A stretch of DNA of 64,000 nt from Ruminococcus flavefaciens (GTDB lineage Bacteria > Bacillota > Clostridia > Oscillospirales > Ruminococcaceae): the NCBI GenBank assembly GCA_023663905.1, contig JAMPGO010000001.1, positions 674,104 to 738,103 of the forward strand. The letters are read 5' to 3'. The notes under the pieces were generated by a model. That model saw only the letters and a list, made by a program, of their open reading frames with translations, was not told the DNA's origin and ran no database searches. The position numbers were made by a program, and so were the translations under genes. Numbering within the stretch: the stretch's first letter is position 1; every line of letters starts with the position of its first letter. This document shows positions 1 to 8,570 of the stretch, one piece after another.

Positions 1-8
1 TTTTATGA

Positions 9-14
9 TATAAT
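9..14 (+). promoter_or_regulatory. Candidate -10 box for the ECF sigma operon
   Basis: TATAAT lies about 80 bases before the sigma factor start. A -35 element would fall at or beyond the window edge, so only half of the promoter is visible. The interval to the gene shows nothing else clear. Confidence 0.4.
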
Positions 15-96
15 ACGAATATTAACAGAAAATTTACATAAACAACCGCACATCGGAAGTATTATTTCCGTTAAACTTATCGAAGGGAGGGGTTAT

Positions 97-555
97 GTGT
101 CGCTTGATATAAACGAACAGTACGATAAGATATACCGCTATTGCTATCTCAGAGTTTCAAACCGTGAAACTGCCGAGGATTTGACGCAGGAAACCTTCCT
201 CCGTTATCTTGAACACCCACAGTATCACAGCACGGACAAGACGTTGCAGATTCTTTACACCATTGCAAAAAATCTGTGCCGTGATGAATACAGACGGGTG
301 AAAACCGAAGAAATCCCGGAAGAAACCGCTTCCGGCGAAAATATAGAAGATTCCGTAATTACAGACTATGCGCTCAGCGAGGCTCTTAAAAAGCTGTCTC
401 CAGAGGACAGGGAAATTATCCTGCTGAGATATATAAATGATGTTCCTGTCGGAGTTATTGCAAATATCTGCTCGATGTCACGCTTCGCCCTTAACAGACG
501 AATCAAGAAAATACTCGCTGAACTACATAACGAACTCGGAAAGGAGGAGCTGTAA
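97..555 (+). CDS. ECF-type RNA polymerase sigma factor
   Basis: A 152-residue sigma-70 family protein of extracytoplasmic-function size. Region 2 (about residues 8-70) contains the typical AEDLTQETFLRYL core-binding helix. Region 4 (about 94-146) begins LSPEDREIILLRY and holds the helix-turn-helix for the -35 element. The GTG start at 97 is chosen because it follows AGGGAGGGG at good spacing; the ATG two bases earlier is out of frame and stops at once. The stop overlaps the next ATG (TAATG), so the membrane protein downstream is translationally coupled and is probably its regulator. Family assignment is firm; the target regulon cannot be read from the sequence. Confidence 0.9.
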   Translation: MSLDINEQYDKIYRYCYLRVSNRETAEDLTQETFLRYLEHPQYHSTDKTLQILYTIAKNLCRDEYRRVKTEEIPEETASGENIEDSVITDYALSEALKKLSPEDREIILLRYINDVPVGVIANICSMSRFALNRRIKKILAELHNELGKEEL

Positions 556-1856
556 TGAAAAAATCGGAAAAGGACGCTCTGAAAAAGGCTTTCAATATTC
601 CCGAACCTCAGCACAAAGACTCATTTGTTTCATCTTATAACGAACTGCTAAAAAAAAATAGAAGGCTGAATATTCCTGTATTTTTCCGCCGTACTTCAAT
701 CGCCGTGTTTGCGGTGCTGATTATAGGCTTATGGGGACATCTTAACAAGAACCCTGATTCTGTCAAAGAATTTATCAATAACAATCCCGATATAGTTACC
801 GAAACCACAACAGCTTCTGCTTCAACCGTATCTGCTATAAACAGCACGTTATTATCATCCAACGACTCGCACGCTGTGACAATCACGCAGACTGTACCGA
901 CCGCACAGGCAATGACGGATTCAATCGCAACGGGAATCACAACTATGTCGCTTCCTGCTCCTCCTGCGATTGAAATCCCCGAAACTGTTCAGACAGCAAC
1001 CGCCGTGAGAACTACTGCGCCGAAATCCACAACGCTCGCTCCTGTCTCCGCAACACGCACTGCAACAAGCGTATCCACGACAAAAACAGTAGCCGAAGCC
1101 AGCATTCAGACGACTGTAACCACTACTGACGAGGATGTACTTATTGTGCCGACCCAACCTACTCATCCGTCAGTTGATGTTGATACACCGCCTGCAACAA
1201 TACCGACCACAACCAATCTCCATAACGGCTTGTCGCCTGCTGTAAACATCACAACAGCTGCCGAACCGTCCGCAGACCCTGACCCTACGCCCGGAAGAGA
1301 TTTAACCGTAATACCGTCGGCTGATTACAAAAAATCGGGCAGTATTATTGATATAGAACAGATTTTTGAATCAAATGCATTTGACCCAAGTGACGGTGTG
1401 ACAGGTAGCTTTGACCCGACAGGAAATGCCGATTATATAGTTTTCGGTGTAATCAATAAAATAACGTACACCGAAGTTGACGGTATGCCTTACACGCAGG
1501 AGGATATTACGGTTTTTGAAGTATTCAAGGGCAGTGAGATTATGCCTGCGGACAAAATTTCCGTCTACGTCAAAGGCGGTTATATGCCTGTCAGCGACTT
1601 CACTGATATGAACGGCTTGGAAAACACTTATCCCGACGGCTGTTCCGTGTACGATTCGGGCGGAAATATCGGCACTCAGAATGTCGGCGATACTCTTCTC
1701 TTCTGTATAAAGGACGGCTCGTATTCAATGCCCGACGGTGCTTTTATGCTGTCCACAGGAAATGATATTTCAGTATTCGATGACAAGTCAGACCGTTTCG
1801 TCTCGCTCGGAAACAACAGCCTTGCAATCACAAGAAAAGACCTCCTTAATCTCTGA
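555..1856 (+). CDS. Thr/Ser-rich single-pass membrane protein, probable anti-sigma partner
   Basis: A 433-residue protein coupled to the ECF sigma factor. The N-terminal 45 residues are charged and cytoplasmic-looking and could bind sigma. One membrane segment follows (about 47-63, ending LIIGLW). Residues of about 80-250 form a Thr/Ser/Pro/Ala-rich, low-complexity, wall-spanning stretch. A compact C-terminal domain of about 140 residues (294-433) has beta-type patterning and would lie outside the cell. This is the layout of a membrane anti-sigma factor with a surface sensor, but no known zinc anti-sigma motif (HxxxCxxC) is visible, so the role comes from gene pairing. A similar pair lies at 46.2-47.8 kb. 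Confidence 0.7.
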   Translation: MKKSEKDALKKAFNIPEPQHKDSFVSSYNELLKKNRRLNIPVFFRRTSIAVFAVLIIGLWGHLNKNPDSVKEFINNNPDIVTETTTASASTVSAINSTLLSSNDSHAVTITQTVPTAQAMTDSIATGITTMSLPAPPAIEIPETVQTATAVRTTAPKSTTLAPVSATRTATSVSTTKTVAEASIQTTVTTTDEDVLIVPTQPTHPSVDVDTPPATIPTTTNLHNGLSPAVNITTAAEPSADPDPTPGRDLTVIPSADYKKSGSIIDIEQIFESNAFDPSDGVTGSFDPTGNADYIVFGVINKITYTEVDGMPYTQEDITVFEVFKGSEIMPADKISVYVKGGYMPVSDFTDMNGLENTYPDGCSVYDSGGNIGTQNVGDTLLFCIKDGSYSMPDGAFMLSTGNDISVFDDKSDRFVSLGNNSLAITRKDLLNL

Positions 1857-1882
1857 AGTCTCCAGAACCGCTTCAGAAACAG

Positions 1883-1912
1883 AAAAGCAGTCCCGTTCGG
1901 ACTGCTTTTTTT
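1883..1912 (+). terminator. Rho-independent terminator after the ECF operon
   Basis: A ten-pair stem (AAAGCAGTCC / GGACTGCTTT) with a short loop runs directly into a T tract. It lies between converging genes and may also help to stop minus-strand transcription from the Hpt gene. Confidence 0.85.
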
Positions 1913-1915
1913 ATA

Positions 1916-2263
1916 TCAACCAAGATTTTTTATTGCCGAAACTGTCTGCAAGTAATCGGCTTCAACTCTCGGGAGAAGTTCATTTGCCTTTGTAACATCC
2001 TTATCCCTGAGAGCTTCGGTCATTTCGTGGCTCGATTCATAGAGCTTCGTGAAGCTGAGATTCTGGCATACACCTTTGAGAGTATGTGCGGCACGGAATG
2101 CTTCATCAAGATTTCCTGCTCCAAGCGATTCAACAAGGGTGTTATAACTTCCGTCGTTCAGAAATTTCAGCACAAACTTATTCACAAGCTTCTCCATCAT
2201 AAGACGTGACAGAACGCTCTCATAGTCGCCCTCAAGAGCAGTATAACATTCTTTCAGTGTCAA
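1916..2263 (-). CDS. Hpt (histidine phosphotransfer) domain protein
   Basis: A 115-residue four-helix Hpt protein. The phospho-accepting histidine is His60 in the canonical AAHTLKGVCQNL motif. It should relay phosphoryl groups between a hybrid kinase and a receiver. The TTG start is chosen because AAGGAGGG precedes it at proper spacing. The 5' end overlaps the end of the receiver/HD-GYP gene by 32 bases, so the two are co-expressed and the HD-GYP receiver is its likely partner. No hybrid kinase is encoded beside them. Confidence 0.88.
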   Translation of the reverse strand: MTLKECYTALEGDYESVLSRLMMEKLVNKFVLKFLNDGSYNTLVESLGAGNLDEAFRAAHTLKGVCQNLSFTKLYESSHEMTEALRDKDVTKANELLPRVEADYLQTVSAIKNLG

Positions 2264-3800
2264 TTTTATTCCCTCCTTTTACTAATCCGTTGTCGATAAT
2301 TTTTCCGAAAACTCCGTAATACTCGGACTGAGTATCCCAAGCAGGACGGCAAACTATAACTGCCTCGTGTACTCCGTCAAGGAACGACATACGGCAGTTT
2401 AATTCAACAGCAGGATTTTCCTTTGATACAGAACGGATTTTTTCCGCCAGCTTATTGCGGTCATCGGCATTCATCAATGACATAATTTCATCATTGCCCG
2501 CAGGATTATTCACAAGCCCTGCAAATCCAAGCAGTTTCTGACAGTTCGGAGACAGTGTAACCATTGGCGGAGCTGATGTGTACTCAAAGAACATCTCATC
2601 GGAGACTGATTCGTAGAAGCTGTTCTTCATACGCTCGTATTCAAGAAGCCTGAGAGTTTCCTCCGACGACGACAGCTCGTCATATTTCAGCATTTCAAGG
2701 GAAATATTCTCCATTTCCTTCTGTCCGTCAGCTGTGGAATCCTGCGCATTAAGTTCGCTTCGGATTGTTTCAGCCGCCTGAGTAAGGCACTCCATAAGAA
2801 GCGGATTAAATACACCGCATTCGTTGTTGAGAATCATATTGACAGCCTTTTCGTGAGAAAATGCCTTTTTATATACACGCTCGCTTGTAAGTGCGTCGTA
2901 AACGTCGGCAAGGGCGACAATCTGTGCGGATATCGGGATTTCTTCGCCCTTAAGTCCGTCGGGATAGCCTCTGCCGTCATAGCGTTCGTGATGCCAGCGA
3001 CAAATCTGATACGCTACCTTAACAAGCGGTTCATCTTTATATGCTACAAGCTCGTCCAGCATTGCCGCACCCTCCAGAGAATGGCGCTTCATTATTGCAA
3101 ATTCCTCGTCGGTAAGTCTGCCGGGCTTGTTGAGGATTTCATCGGGAATAGAAATCTTGCCGATGTCGTGAAGTGCGGAAGCCTTGCTGATAAGCGAAAT
3201 ATCAGCGTCGGTTAAGTTATACTTGTCGGTAATCTGCACAAGCTGTTTAAGCAGAATCTGTGTAAAAAGCTGAACGTGCAGTACGTGCATACCGCTTTCG
3301 CCGTTTCTGAACTCAACAATGTGGCTGAGTACGTTAATCATAAGATTACTGCTTTTTTCCTTTTCATAAATCTGGTCGGCAACCATACCAATCAGCTTTT
3401 TCTGCTTTGAATAAAGCATAATTGTATTTATAACACGGCGACGGACAATGAGTGCGTCAAATGAGCGGTTGATAAAGTCGGTGATTCCAAGCTCATAGGC
3501 ACGGTGCATAGACTCAACTGAATCATCCGCCGAAATCATAATAACAGGCACATCGTCAATCCAGTGCTTTTCGTTCATAATTTCAAGCACCTGATAGCCG
3601 TCCATAACGGGCATATTAATATCAAGAAGCACAAGCGAAATATTCACGCTGTTTTTACGGAGAACGTCTATAGCCTCCGCACCGTTGACAGCCTCGATAA
3701 TATCATAATCATCGCCGAGTATTTCCGACAGAATCTCACGGTTTATTTCTGAGTCGTCAACAATCAGAACCTTTGGCTTATGCTGGTCAAATAAATTCAA
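2232..3800 (-). CDS. Response regulator with receiver, HD-GYP phosphodiesterase and PAS-like domains
   Basis: A 522-residue cytoplasmic protein. The N-terminal receiver has phospho-acceptor Asp60 (LLDINMPVMDG), but the usual KPF switch motif reads RSF (Arg112), so the conserved lysine is replaced. The HD-GYP domain covers about 150-340, with HDIGK at 211-215 and HHERYDGRGYP at 270-280, both intact, which predicts cleavage of c-di-GMP or a related dinucleotide. Residues of about 375-510 look like a PAS fold. The start is TTG after AAGGAGG. A consensus promoter precedes it, and the Hpt gene overlaps its 3' end. Confidence 0.9.
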   Translation of the reverse strand: MNLFDQHKPKVLIVDDSEINREILSEILGDDYDIIEAVNGAEAIDVLRKNSVNISLVLLDINMPVMDGYQVLEIMNEKHWIDDVPVIMISADDSVESMHRAYELGITDFINRSFDALIVRRRVINTIMLYSKQKKLIGMVADQIYEKEKSSNLMINVLSHIVEFRNGESGMHVLHVQLFTQILLKQLVQITDKYNLTDADISLISKASALHDIGKISIPDEILNKPGRLTDEEFAIMKRHSLEGAAMLDELVAYKDEPLVKVAYQICRWHHERYDGRGYPDGLKGEEIPISAQIVALADVYDALTSERVYKKAFSHEKAVNMILNNECGVFNPLLMECLTQAAETIRSELNAQDSTADGQKEMENISLEMLKYDELSSSEETLRLLEYERMKNSFYESVSDEMFFEYTSAPPMVTLSPNCQKLLGFAGLVNNPAGNDEIMSLMNADDRNKLAEKIRSVSKENPAVELNCRMSFLDGVHEAVIVCRPAWDTQSEYYGVFGKIIDNGLVKGGNKIDTERMLYCS

Positions 3801-3832
3801 GAAATCAGCCTCCTTATAATAAATACAATTAA

Positions 3833-3861
3833 ATTATATCATACTGCGGATGATTTGTCAA
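3833..3861 (-). promoter_or_regulatory. Sigma-A promoter of the HD-GYP/Hpt operon
   Basis: Read on the minus strand: TTGACA, 17 bases, TATAAT. It lies about 30 bases before the TTG start and begins a few bases after the mutS2 stop codon. Confidence 0.85.
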
Positions 3862-3865
3862 CAAT

Positions 3866-6256
3866 TTATTTTAATTCGGCAATAGTAACTCCGTCCTCGC
3901 CTTCGCCGTAAACTCCGAGACGGAAATTCTTTACGGACGGATGATTTTTCAGGCGCTGGTGAACTGCCGAACGAAGCTGACCTGTACCCTTGCCGTGAAT
4001 TATGGATACGATTGAGATGTTCGACATAACAGCCCTGTCAATGAATGCGTCAAGCTGATATATGCCCTCGATACAGTCACAGCCACGTATATCAAGCTCC
4101 ATTTTGCCTCGTCGCTCAACTTTTATGCCTACTCTGCCCTGCTTTCCTCTCGGCTTCTTAACAGATTTGTTTTCAATGGTTTTCTTGGATTCCTCCAGCC
4201 TGAGCCGTGAGACGTTCATTTTCGTTTTCATTGCGCCCATCTGCACGAATACAAATCCGCTTCCGTCAGGGTCGCCCGAAATAATACCCTTGCGCTGTAA
4301 ATCAACAACAAAAACAGTATCGCCACGCTTCAGCTTTCTCGGAAGCACATAGCCGTCGTTGCTGTCGGATTCGCTCACGGGATTAGCTATGTCGTACATA
4401 TTATTAAAGCTCTGCCTGGACTTCGATTTAAGCCCCGAAACATTCTCGCTGAAATCCTTCCTGTCCTTCTCACGGCGGAGCTTTTCGAGTTCGTCAATAA
4501 GCTCGTTGGATTCGGCTTTTGTCTGCTCGATGATAGTCATCGCCGTAAGACGTGCCTTTTCCATTTCATCAGCCTTGAATTTCTCGATATTCTCACGCTC
4601 TATGCGGAGGGTTTCCTCGTGTTCCGCAATCTCAAGGCGGAGCTTCTCAACAGTCTCCTTTTCACGCTCAAGCTCGATTCTTGCCGATTCAAGCTTGCCG
4701 ATTACTTCTTCAAGACGTGTATTTGCCTCGTCAACACGTGTTTTCGCTTCGGCGATAATATCCGACGGCATTCCCAGATTCTCTGAAATCGCAAACGCAT
4801 TTGATTTTCCCGGCGAGCCGACTATAAGCCTGTAGGTAGGTCGGAGCGTTTCAATATCAAACTCGCAGGATGCATTCTGCACGTTCGGAGTATCAATCGC
4901 AAAGACTTTAAGCTCCTGATAGTGGGTCGTAACCATAAGCCTTGCGCCGTAATCGATAAGCCTGTTGATTACGGACACCGCAAGCGCAGCACCTTCAACA
5001 GGGTCTGTTCCAGAGCCGAGTTCGTCAAGCAGTACAAGCGACATCTCGTTTGCCGTTCCGAGAATCTCTATTACTTTATTCGTATGCGACGAAAAAGTTG
5101 AGAGGTTCTGCTCGATACTCTGACTGTCGCCTATATCAACAAGAATATTCTCGAATACAGATATACTGCTTCCGTCGGATACAGGGATAAGCAGTCCGCA
5201 CATAGTCATAGCCGAAAGAAGTCCCGCAGTTTTGAGCGCAACGGTCTTACCGCCTGTGTTAGGTCCTGTAATTATAAGCGCCTGATATTCACCGCCGATT
5301 GACAAATCTATCGGTACGGCTTTTTTTATGTCAAGAAGCGGATGACGTGCCTTTTTAAGGTCTATTATGCCGTCGTCCGTAATTCTCGGCATTGAGCATT
5401 TCAGCTTCGCCGCAAGATTCGATTTTGCAAAGTACAGGTTGAGTTCAGTGCAGATTTTGTAGTTCTCGCACAGAATATCAGCATAATCGCCGACATCCTG
5501 ACAGAGTTCCCTGATAATGCGCTCAATCTCTTCCTGTTCCCTGCCCTGCAAAATGCGGATGTCGTTGTTAGCTTCGACTACCGCCATAGGCTCGATGAAA
5601 ATAGTCTGTCCCGTTGCGGATGTATCGTGAACCAGTCCGCTGACCTGTCCCCTGTGTTCTGTCTTTACGGGAAGTACAAACCTGCCGTCCCTGATAGTAA
5701 CACTGCTGTCCTGCAAGTATTGCTGGGTGGTCTTGTTTCTTACCATTTTGTCAAGAGTCTCACGCAGATTCATTTCGGCACGGTGTATCTTGCGCCTTAT
5801 TGCCGAAAGCTCGGGACTTGCTGCGTCGGAAATCTCTGTTTCCGAGATTATAGAACGCTCCAGCTTTTCAAGAAGCCAGTCGTTCGGTGCAAGTCGTGAA
5901 AAGAGATAATCCAGCTCCGTTTCAACGTTCTCACAACTGCTGTACCACTTCGCCAGACCGCCTATCTGCCTGAGCATTACGGCGATGTCCATAAGGTCAC
6001 GCAGAGAGATTACAGCTCCTGTCTTTGCACGCTTTGCCGATACGGAAACATCCTTGAAGCTTGAAAAAGGCGGTGTTCCGAACTGCACGGAGAGACTGAG
6101 AGCCTGATTCGTTTTGAGATTCTCACGACGGACTTCCGCAAGATTATATACTGGTCGGATTGCAAGAGCCATACGCTTTGTCTCCTCGTTTGAACACAAA
6201 TCCGCCAGCATTTCAAGTATTTTGTCAAGTTCCAATGTTTTAAGATATTTATTCAT
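3866..6256 (-). CDS. mutS2: Endonuclease MutS2
   Basis: A 796-residue MutS2. It has the core and clamp regions, Walker A GPNTGGKT at 331-338, the downstream Walker B/signature region (LLDELGSGTDP), a long coiled coil rich in E/K/R (about 510-620) and a C-terminal Smr nuclease domain starting near 720 (LDIRG, then HGKGTG). Unlike MutS it lacks a mismatch-recognition N domain; family members suppress recombination or rescue collided ribosomes. It is the last gene of the phoH-era-recO operon, a few bases after recO. The ribosome site is weak, so translational coupling is likely. Confidence 0.96.
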   Translation of the reverse strand: MNKYLKTLELDKILEMLADLCSNEETKRMALAIRPVYNLAEVRRENLKTNQALSLSVQFGTPPFSSFKDVSVSAKRAKTGAVISLRDLMDIAVMLRQIGGLAKWYSSCENVETELDYLFSRLAPNDWLLEKLERSIISETEISDAASPELSAIRRKIHRAEMNLRETLDKMVRNKTTQQYLQDSSVTIRDGRFVLPVKTEHRGQVSGLVHDTSATGQTIFIEPMAVVEANNDIRILQGREQEEIERIIRELCQDVGDYADILCENYKICTELNLYFAKSNLAAKLKCSMPRITDDGIIDLKKARHPLLDIKKAVPIDLSIGGEYQALIITGPNTGGKTVALKTAGLLSAMTMCGLLIPVSDGSSISVFENILVDIGDSQSIEQNLSTFSSHTNKVIEILGTANEMSLVLLDELGSGTDPVEGAALAVSVINRLIDYGARLMVTTHYQELKVFAIDTPNVQNASCEFDIETLRPTYRLIVGSPGKSNAFAISENLGMPSDIIAEAKTRVDEANTRLEEVIGKLESARIELEREKETVEKLRLEIAEHEETLRIERENIEKFKADEMEKARLTAMTIIEQTKAESNELIDELEKLRREKDRKDFSENVSGLKSKSRQSFNNMYDIANPVSESDSNDGYVLPRKLKRGDTVFVVDLQRKGIISGDPDGSGFVFVQMGAMKTKMNVSRLRLEESKKTIENKSVKKPRGKQGRVGIKVERRGKMELDIRGCDCIEGIYQLDAFIDRAVMSNISIVSIIHGKGTGQLRSAVHQRLKNHPSVKNFRLGVYGEGEDGVTIAELK

Positions 6257-6274
6257 AATTTTTTACCATTCAGT

Positions 6275-7009
6275 CTAAAGAGATTTATAAAAATCGAGTG
6301 TTTTGAAATTTTTTTCAAGATGTGAAATAATATAGCTTTCAGAAAATGCCGAAAGCCGTTCGAGTGTATTTTCAGATACACGGAAATTGAAAAGCCTGTC
6401 AAAATCCGAAAGAACGATGTGACGGATTGCCGAGAGTACGGGAAGCTTCATTCTGAAGCTGTTTTCGCCTGCGGATTCACAGCAGTCTGTGCAGAAAAAT
6501 TCTCCGCTGACTGAAAAATAAAGCTCGTCCGGCTCGAAATTACCGCAGTTACGGCAGGCAAGAACGTCGGGCATAAATCCTGTTTCAGACATAAGGCGGA
6601 GTTCAAATATGCTTTTGAGCATTTTTTCGCTCCGCAGATTTTTTTCGAGATAATGGAGCGTATTAAGCAGAAGCCTTGCAACATTTTCGCTGTCGGTAAG
6701 CTCGGGAATGCAGGAACGCACAACATCCGCAAAATAGCTTGCGAGCGAAATCGCCGACAGAGAATTTCTCAGACCGTAAAAAATATGTACAGGCTCTGCA
6801 CTGTTAAGAACGAGCCTGTTTTTCTTCTGTTCATAGCAGAAACGTGAATAGGCAAAAAGCTGAGTTGCCGACGACATTCTGCCGTTGATTTTTCTTGCGC
6901 CTCTGACGGGAAGCTCCATAACGCCCCTGTCCTTTGTGAGAACGTCTATAAACTTATCCTGCTCGCCGAACATACGTTCTTTCAATACTATTCCTTCAAT
7001 TATTGTCAT
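6275..7009 (-). CDS. recO: DNA repair protein RecO
   Basis: RecO loads RecA with RecF/RecR during recombinational repair. The N-terminal OB fold begins TIIEGIVLKER; a zinc-binding cluster lies near the middle (CRNC followed by CTDC). Length from the chosen start is 244 residues. An upstream in-frame ATG at 7051 would add 14 residues, but the ATG at 7009 has AAGGA at proper distance and matches the usual RecO N-terminus. The start overlaps the end of the small yqzL gene by 14 bases, as in other Firmicutes where the two are neighbours. Confidence 0.93.
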   Translation of the reverse strand: MTIIEGIVLKERMFGEQDKFIDVLTKDRGVMELPVRGARKINGRMSSATQLFAYSRFCYEQKKNRLVLNSAEPVHIFYGLRNSLSAISLASYFADVVRSCIPELTDSENVARLLLNTLHYLEKNLRSEKMLKSIFELRLMSETGFMPDVLACRNCGNFEPDELYFSVSGEFFCTDCCESAGENSFRMKLPVLSAIRHIVLSDFDRLFNFRVSENTLERLSAFSESYIISHLEKNFKTLDFYKSL

Positions 7010-7097
7010 CGTATGATTCCTTATGGTTAATATATTCAAGATAATCGTCAATACTTCCGCTTTCGGCGAATTTATTCCAGAGCTGTTCAGTATCCAT
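6996..7097 (-). CDS. yqzL: YqzL-like small protein
   Basis: A 33-residue ORF that is easily missed. It begins MDTEQLWNKF and continues AESGSIDDYLEYINHKE, matching the YqzL family pattern (Trp, then GSIDxYLxY). GGAGG lies seven bases before the ATG, and the 3' end overlaps recO by 14 bases. In Bacillus and relatives yqzL sits directly before recO, so synteny supports the call. Its function is unknown; constant coupling to recO suggests a role linked to RecO translation or activity, which is inference. Confidence 0.8.
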   Translation of the reverse strand: MDTEQLWNKFAESGSIDDYLEYINHKESYDDNN

Positions 7098-7167
7098 TTC
7101 AGACCTCCGCAGAAATTATGTATATATTATCTGTAAAGCACCGAAAAATATATATGTTATATTCTGC

Positions 7168-8058
7168 CTACTGTTCAGACAGCCCGAAACTGCGGATAAG
7201 CCCTTCACGGTTTCGCCAGTCCTCCTTGACTTTCACCCAGCATTTGAGATTAACTTTAATCTGGAAGAAGTCCTCCAGCTCGATACGTGCGGAAGTGGAA
7301 GCCCTTTTGAGCATAGCTCCGCCTTTGCCGATAATAATTCCTTTGTGCGAATCACGCTCGCAGTAGATAACGGCGGAAATATCAAGAATATCCTTGTCCT
7401 CACGCTCCGTCATCTGCTCAACTCCGACGGCTATTCCGTGCGGTACTTCGTCCTTGAGAAGCTCCAGAAGCTTTTCACGAATCATCTCGCCCGCAAGTAC
7501 TTTTTCGGGCTGGTCGGTAATCATATCTTCGGGAAAATAATGCACGGACTCTTCCGCAAGGGAAATAATCTCGTCAATAACAATGTCTATGCCGTTTCTT
7601 TCAGTAACGCTGACGGGAATTATCGCCTTGAAATCAGCCTTTGAGGAAATTTCGGCAATACGTACTGCTATTTCCTCCTTTTTGATTAGGTCAATCTTGT
7701 TGATTACAAGTATTACAGGCATTTTCGATTTGTTAAGAGATTTAAGCAGATTAATTTCCTGCTCGTTGATTTTCTTTGTACAGTCTTGCACAAAAATAAC
7801 AGCGTCAATGTCGCTGACGGATTCACGGACGGTGTTCAGCATATGCTCGCTGAGCTTGTTGACAGGCTTGTGAAGTCCGGGTGTATCAAAAAAGACAAGC
7901 TGAACGTCGTCGATGTTGCGTATACCTGTGATTCGGGTGCGTGTGGTCTGCGGTTTACTGCTTACGGAAGCGATTTTTTCTCCGACGATTGCATTGAGGA
8001 GCGACGATTTTCCCGCATTTGTACGTCCTGCAATTGTTACAAAAGCTGTTCTGGACAT
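7168..8058 (-). CDS. era: GTPase Era
   Basis: Era is an essential GTPase that binds 16S rRNA and assists 30S assembly. The G1 loop GRTNAGKSS is at 11-19, DTPG at 58-61 and NKID at 120-123. The C-terminal KH RNA-binding domain contains the GKGG turn (GIIIGKGGAMLK). The length of 296 residues is typical. The ATG overlaps the ybeY stop (TGATG), and both proteins act in ribosome maturation. Confidence 0.97.
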   Translation of the reverse strand: MSRTAFVTIAGRTNAGKSSLLNAIVGEKIASVSSKPQTTRTRITGIRNIDDVQLVFFDTPGLHKPVNKLSEHMLNTVRESVSDIDAVIFVQDCTKKINEQEINLLKSLNKSKMPVILVINKIDLIKKEEIAVRIAEISSKADFKAIIPVSVTERNGIDIVIDEIISLAEESVHYFPEDMITDQPEKVLAGEMIREKLLELLKDEVPHGIAVGVEQMTEREDKDILDISAVIYCERDSHKGIIIGKGGAMLKRASTSARIELEDFFQIKVNLKCWVKVKEDWRNREGLIRSFGLSEQ

Positions 8059-8570
8059 CAGTCATTGTCTCCCTGTGTTACAAAAGTCACGTCTCTGGAA
8101 ATACCGAGCTTTTCAAGCACGGACTCCTCTTTTTCACGCATAATGCGCTGGTCGAGCTGACTTGTTTCGTGGTCGTAGCCGAGAAGATGAAGCATTGAAT
8201 GAACCGTAAGGAAGCCGATTTCACGCTCCAGCGAGTGACCGTAATTCTGCGCCTGCTTCACTGCCGTTTCAAGCGAAATAACTATATCGCCGAGCAGAAC
8301 CGCATTTGTCTCGGGGTTGATTTCAACCGTGCCGTCCTCGCTTGTAAGCGGAAATGACAGAACATCGGTAACGCTGTCCTTGTTTCTGTAGATTTTGTTA
8401 AGATTTTTAATCTCGTTGTTGCTGACAAATGAAACGCTTACTTCCGCATCCTTGCCGAATTTCTCAGTAGCAAGCACTGCCTGGCAACATCTCCTGATAA
8501 GAAGTCTGATTCCGACAGGAATTTTAACCTCCATCTGATTATTTTTTACATATACTTTAAGCTTAGGCAT
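8058..8570 (-). CDS. ybeY: Endoribonuclease YbeY (rRNA maturation factor)
   Basis: A metal-dependent endoribonuclease for 16S rRNA 3'-end maturation and quality control. The zinc motif HxxxHxxxxxH is present as HSMLHLLGYDH (His124, 128 and 134 from the chosen start). The protein has 170 residues. An ATG ten codons upstream exists, but AAGGGAG sits just before the ATG at 8570 and MPKLKVYV is a normal YbeY beginning. The start overlaps the phoH end by eight bases and the stop overlaps era by one. Confidence 0.95.
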   Translation of the reverse strand: MPKLKVYVKNNQMEVKIPVGIRLLIRRCCQAVLATEKFGKDAEVSVSFVSNNEIKNLNKIYRNKDSVTDVLSFPLTSEDGTVEINPETNAVLLGDIVISLETAVKQAQNYGHSLEREIGFLTVHSMLHLLGYDHETSQLDQRIMREKEESVLEKLGISRDVTFVTQGDND

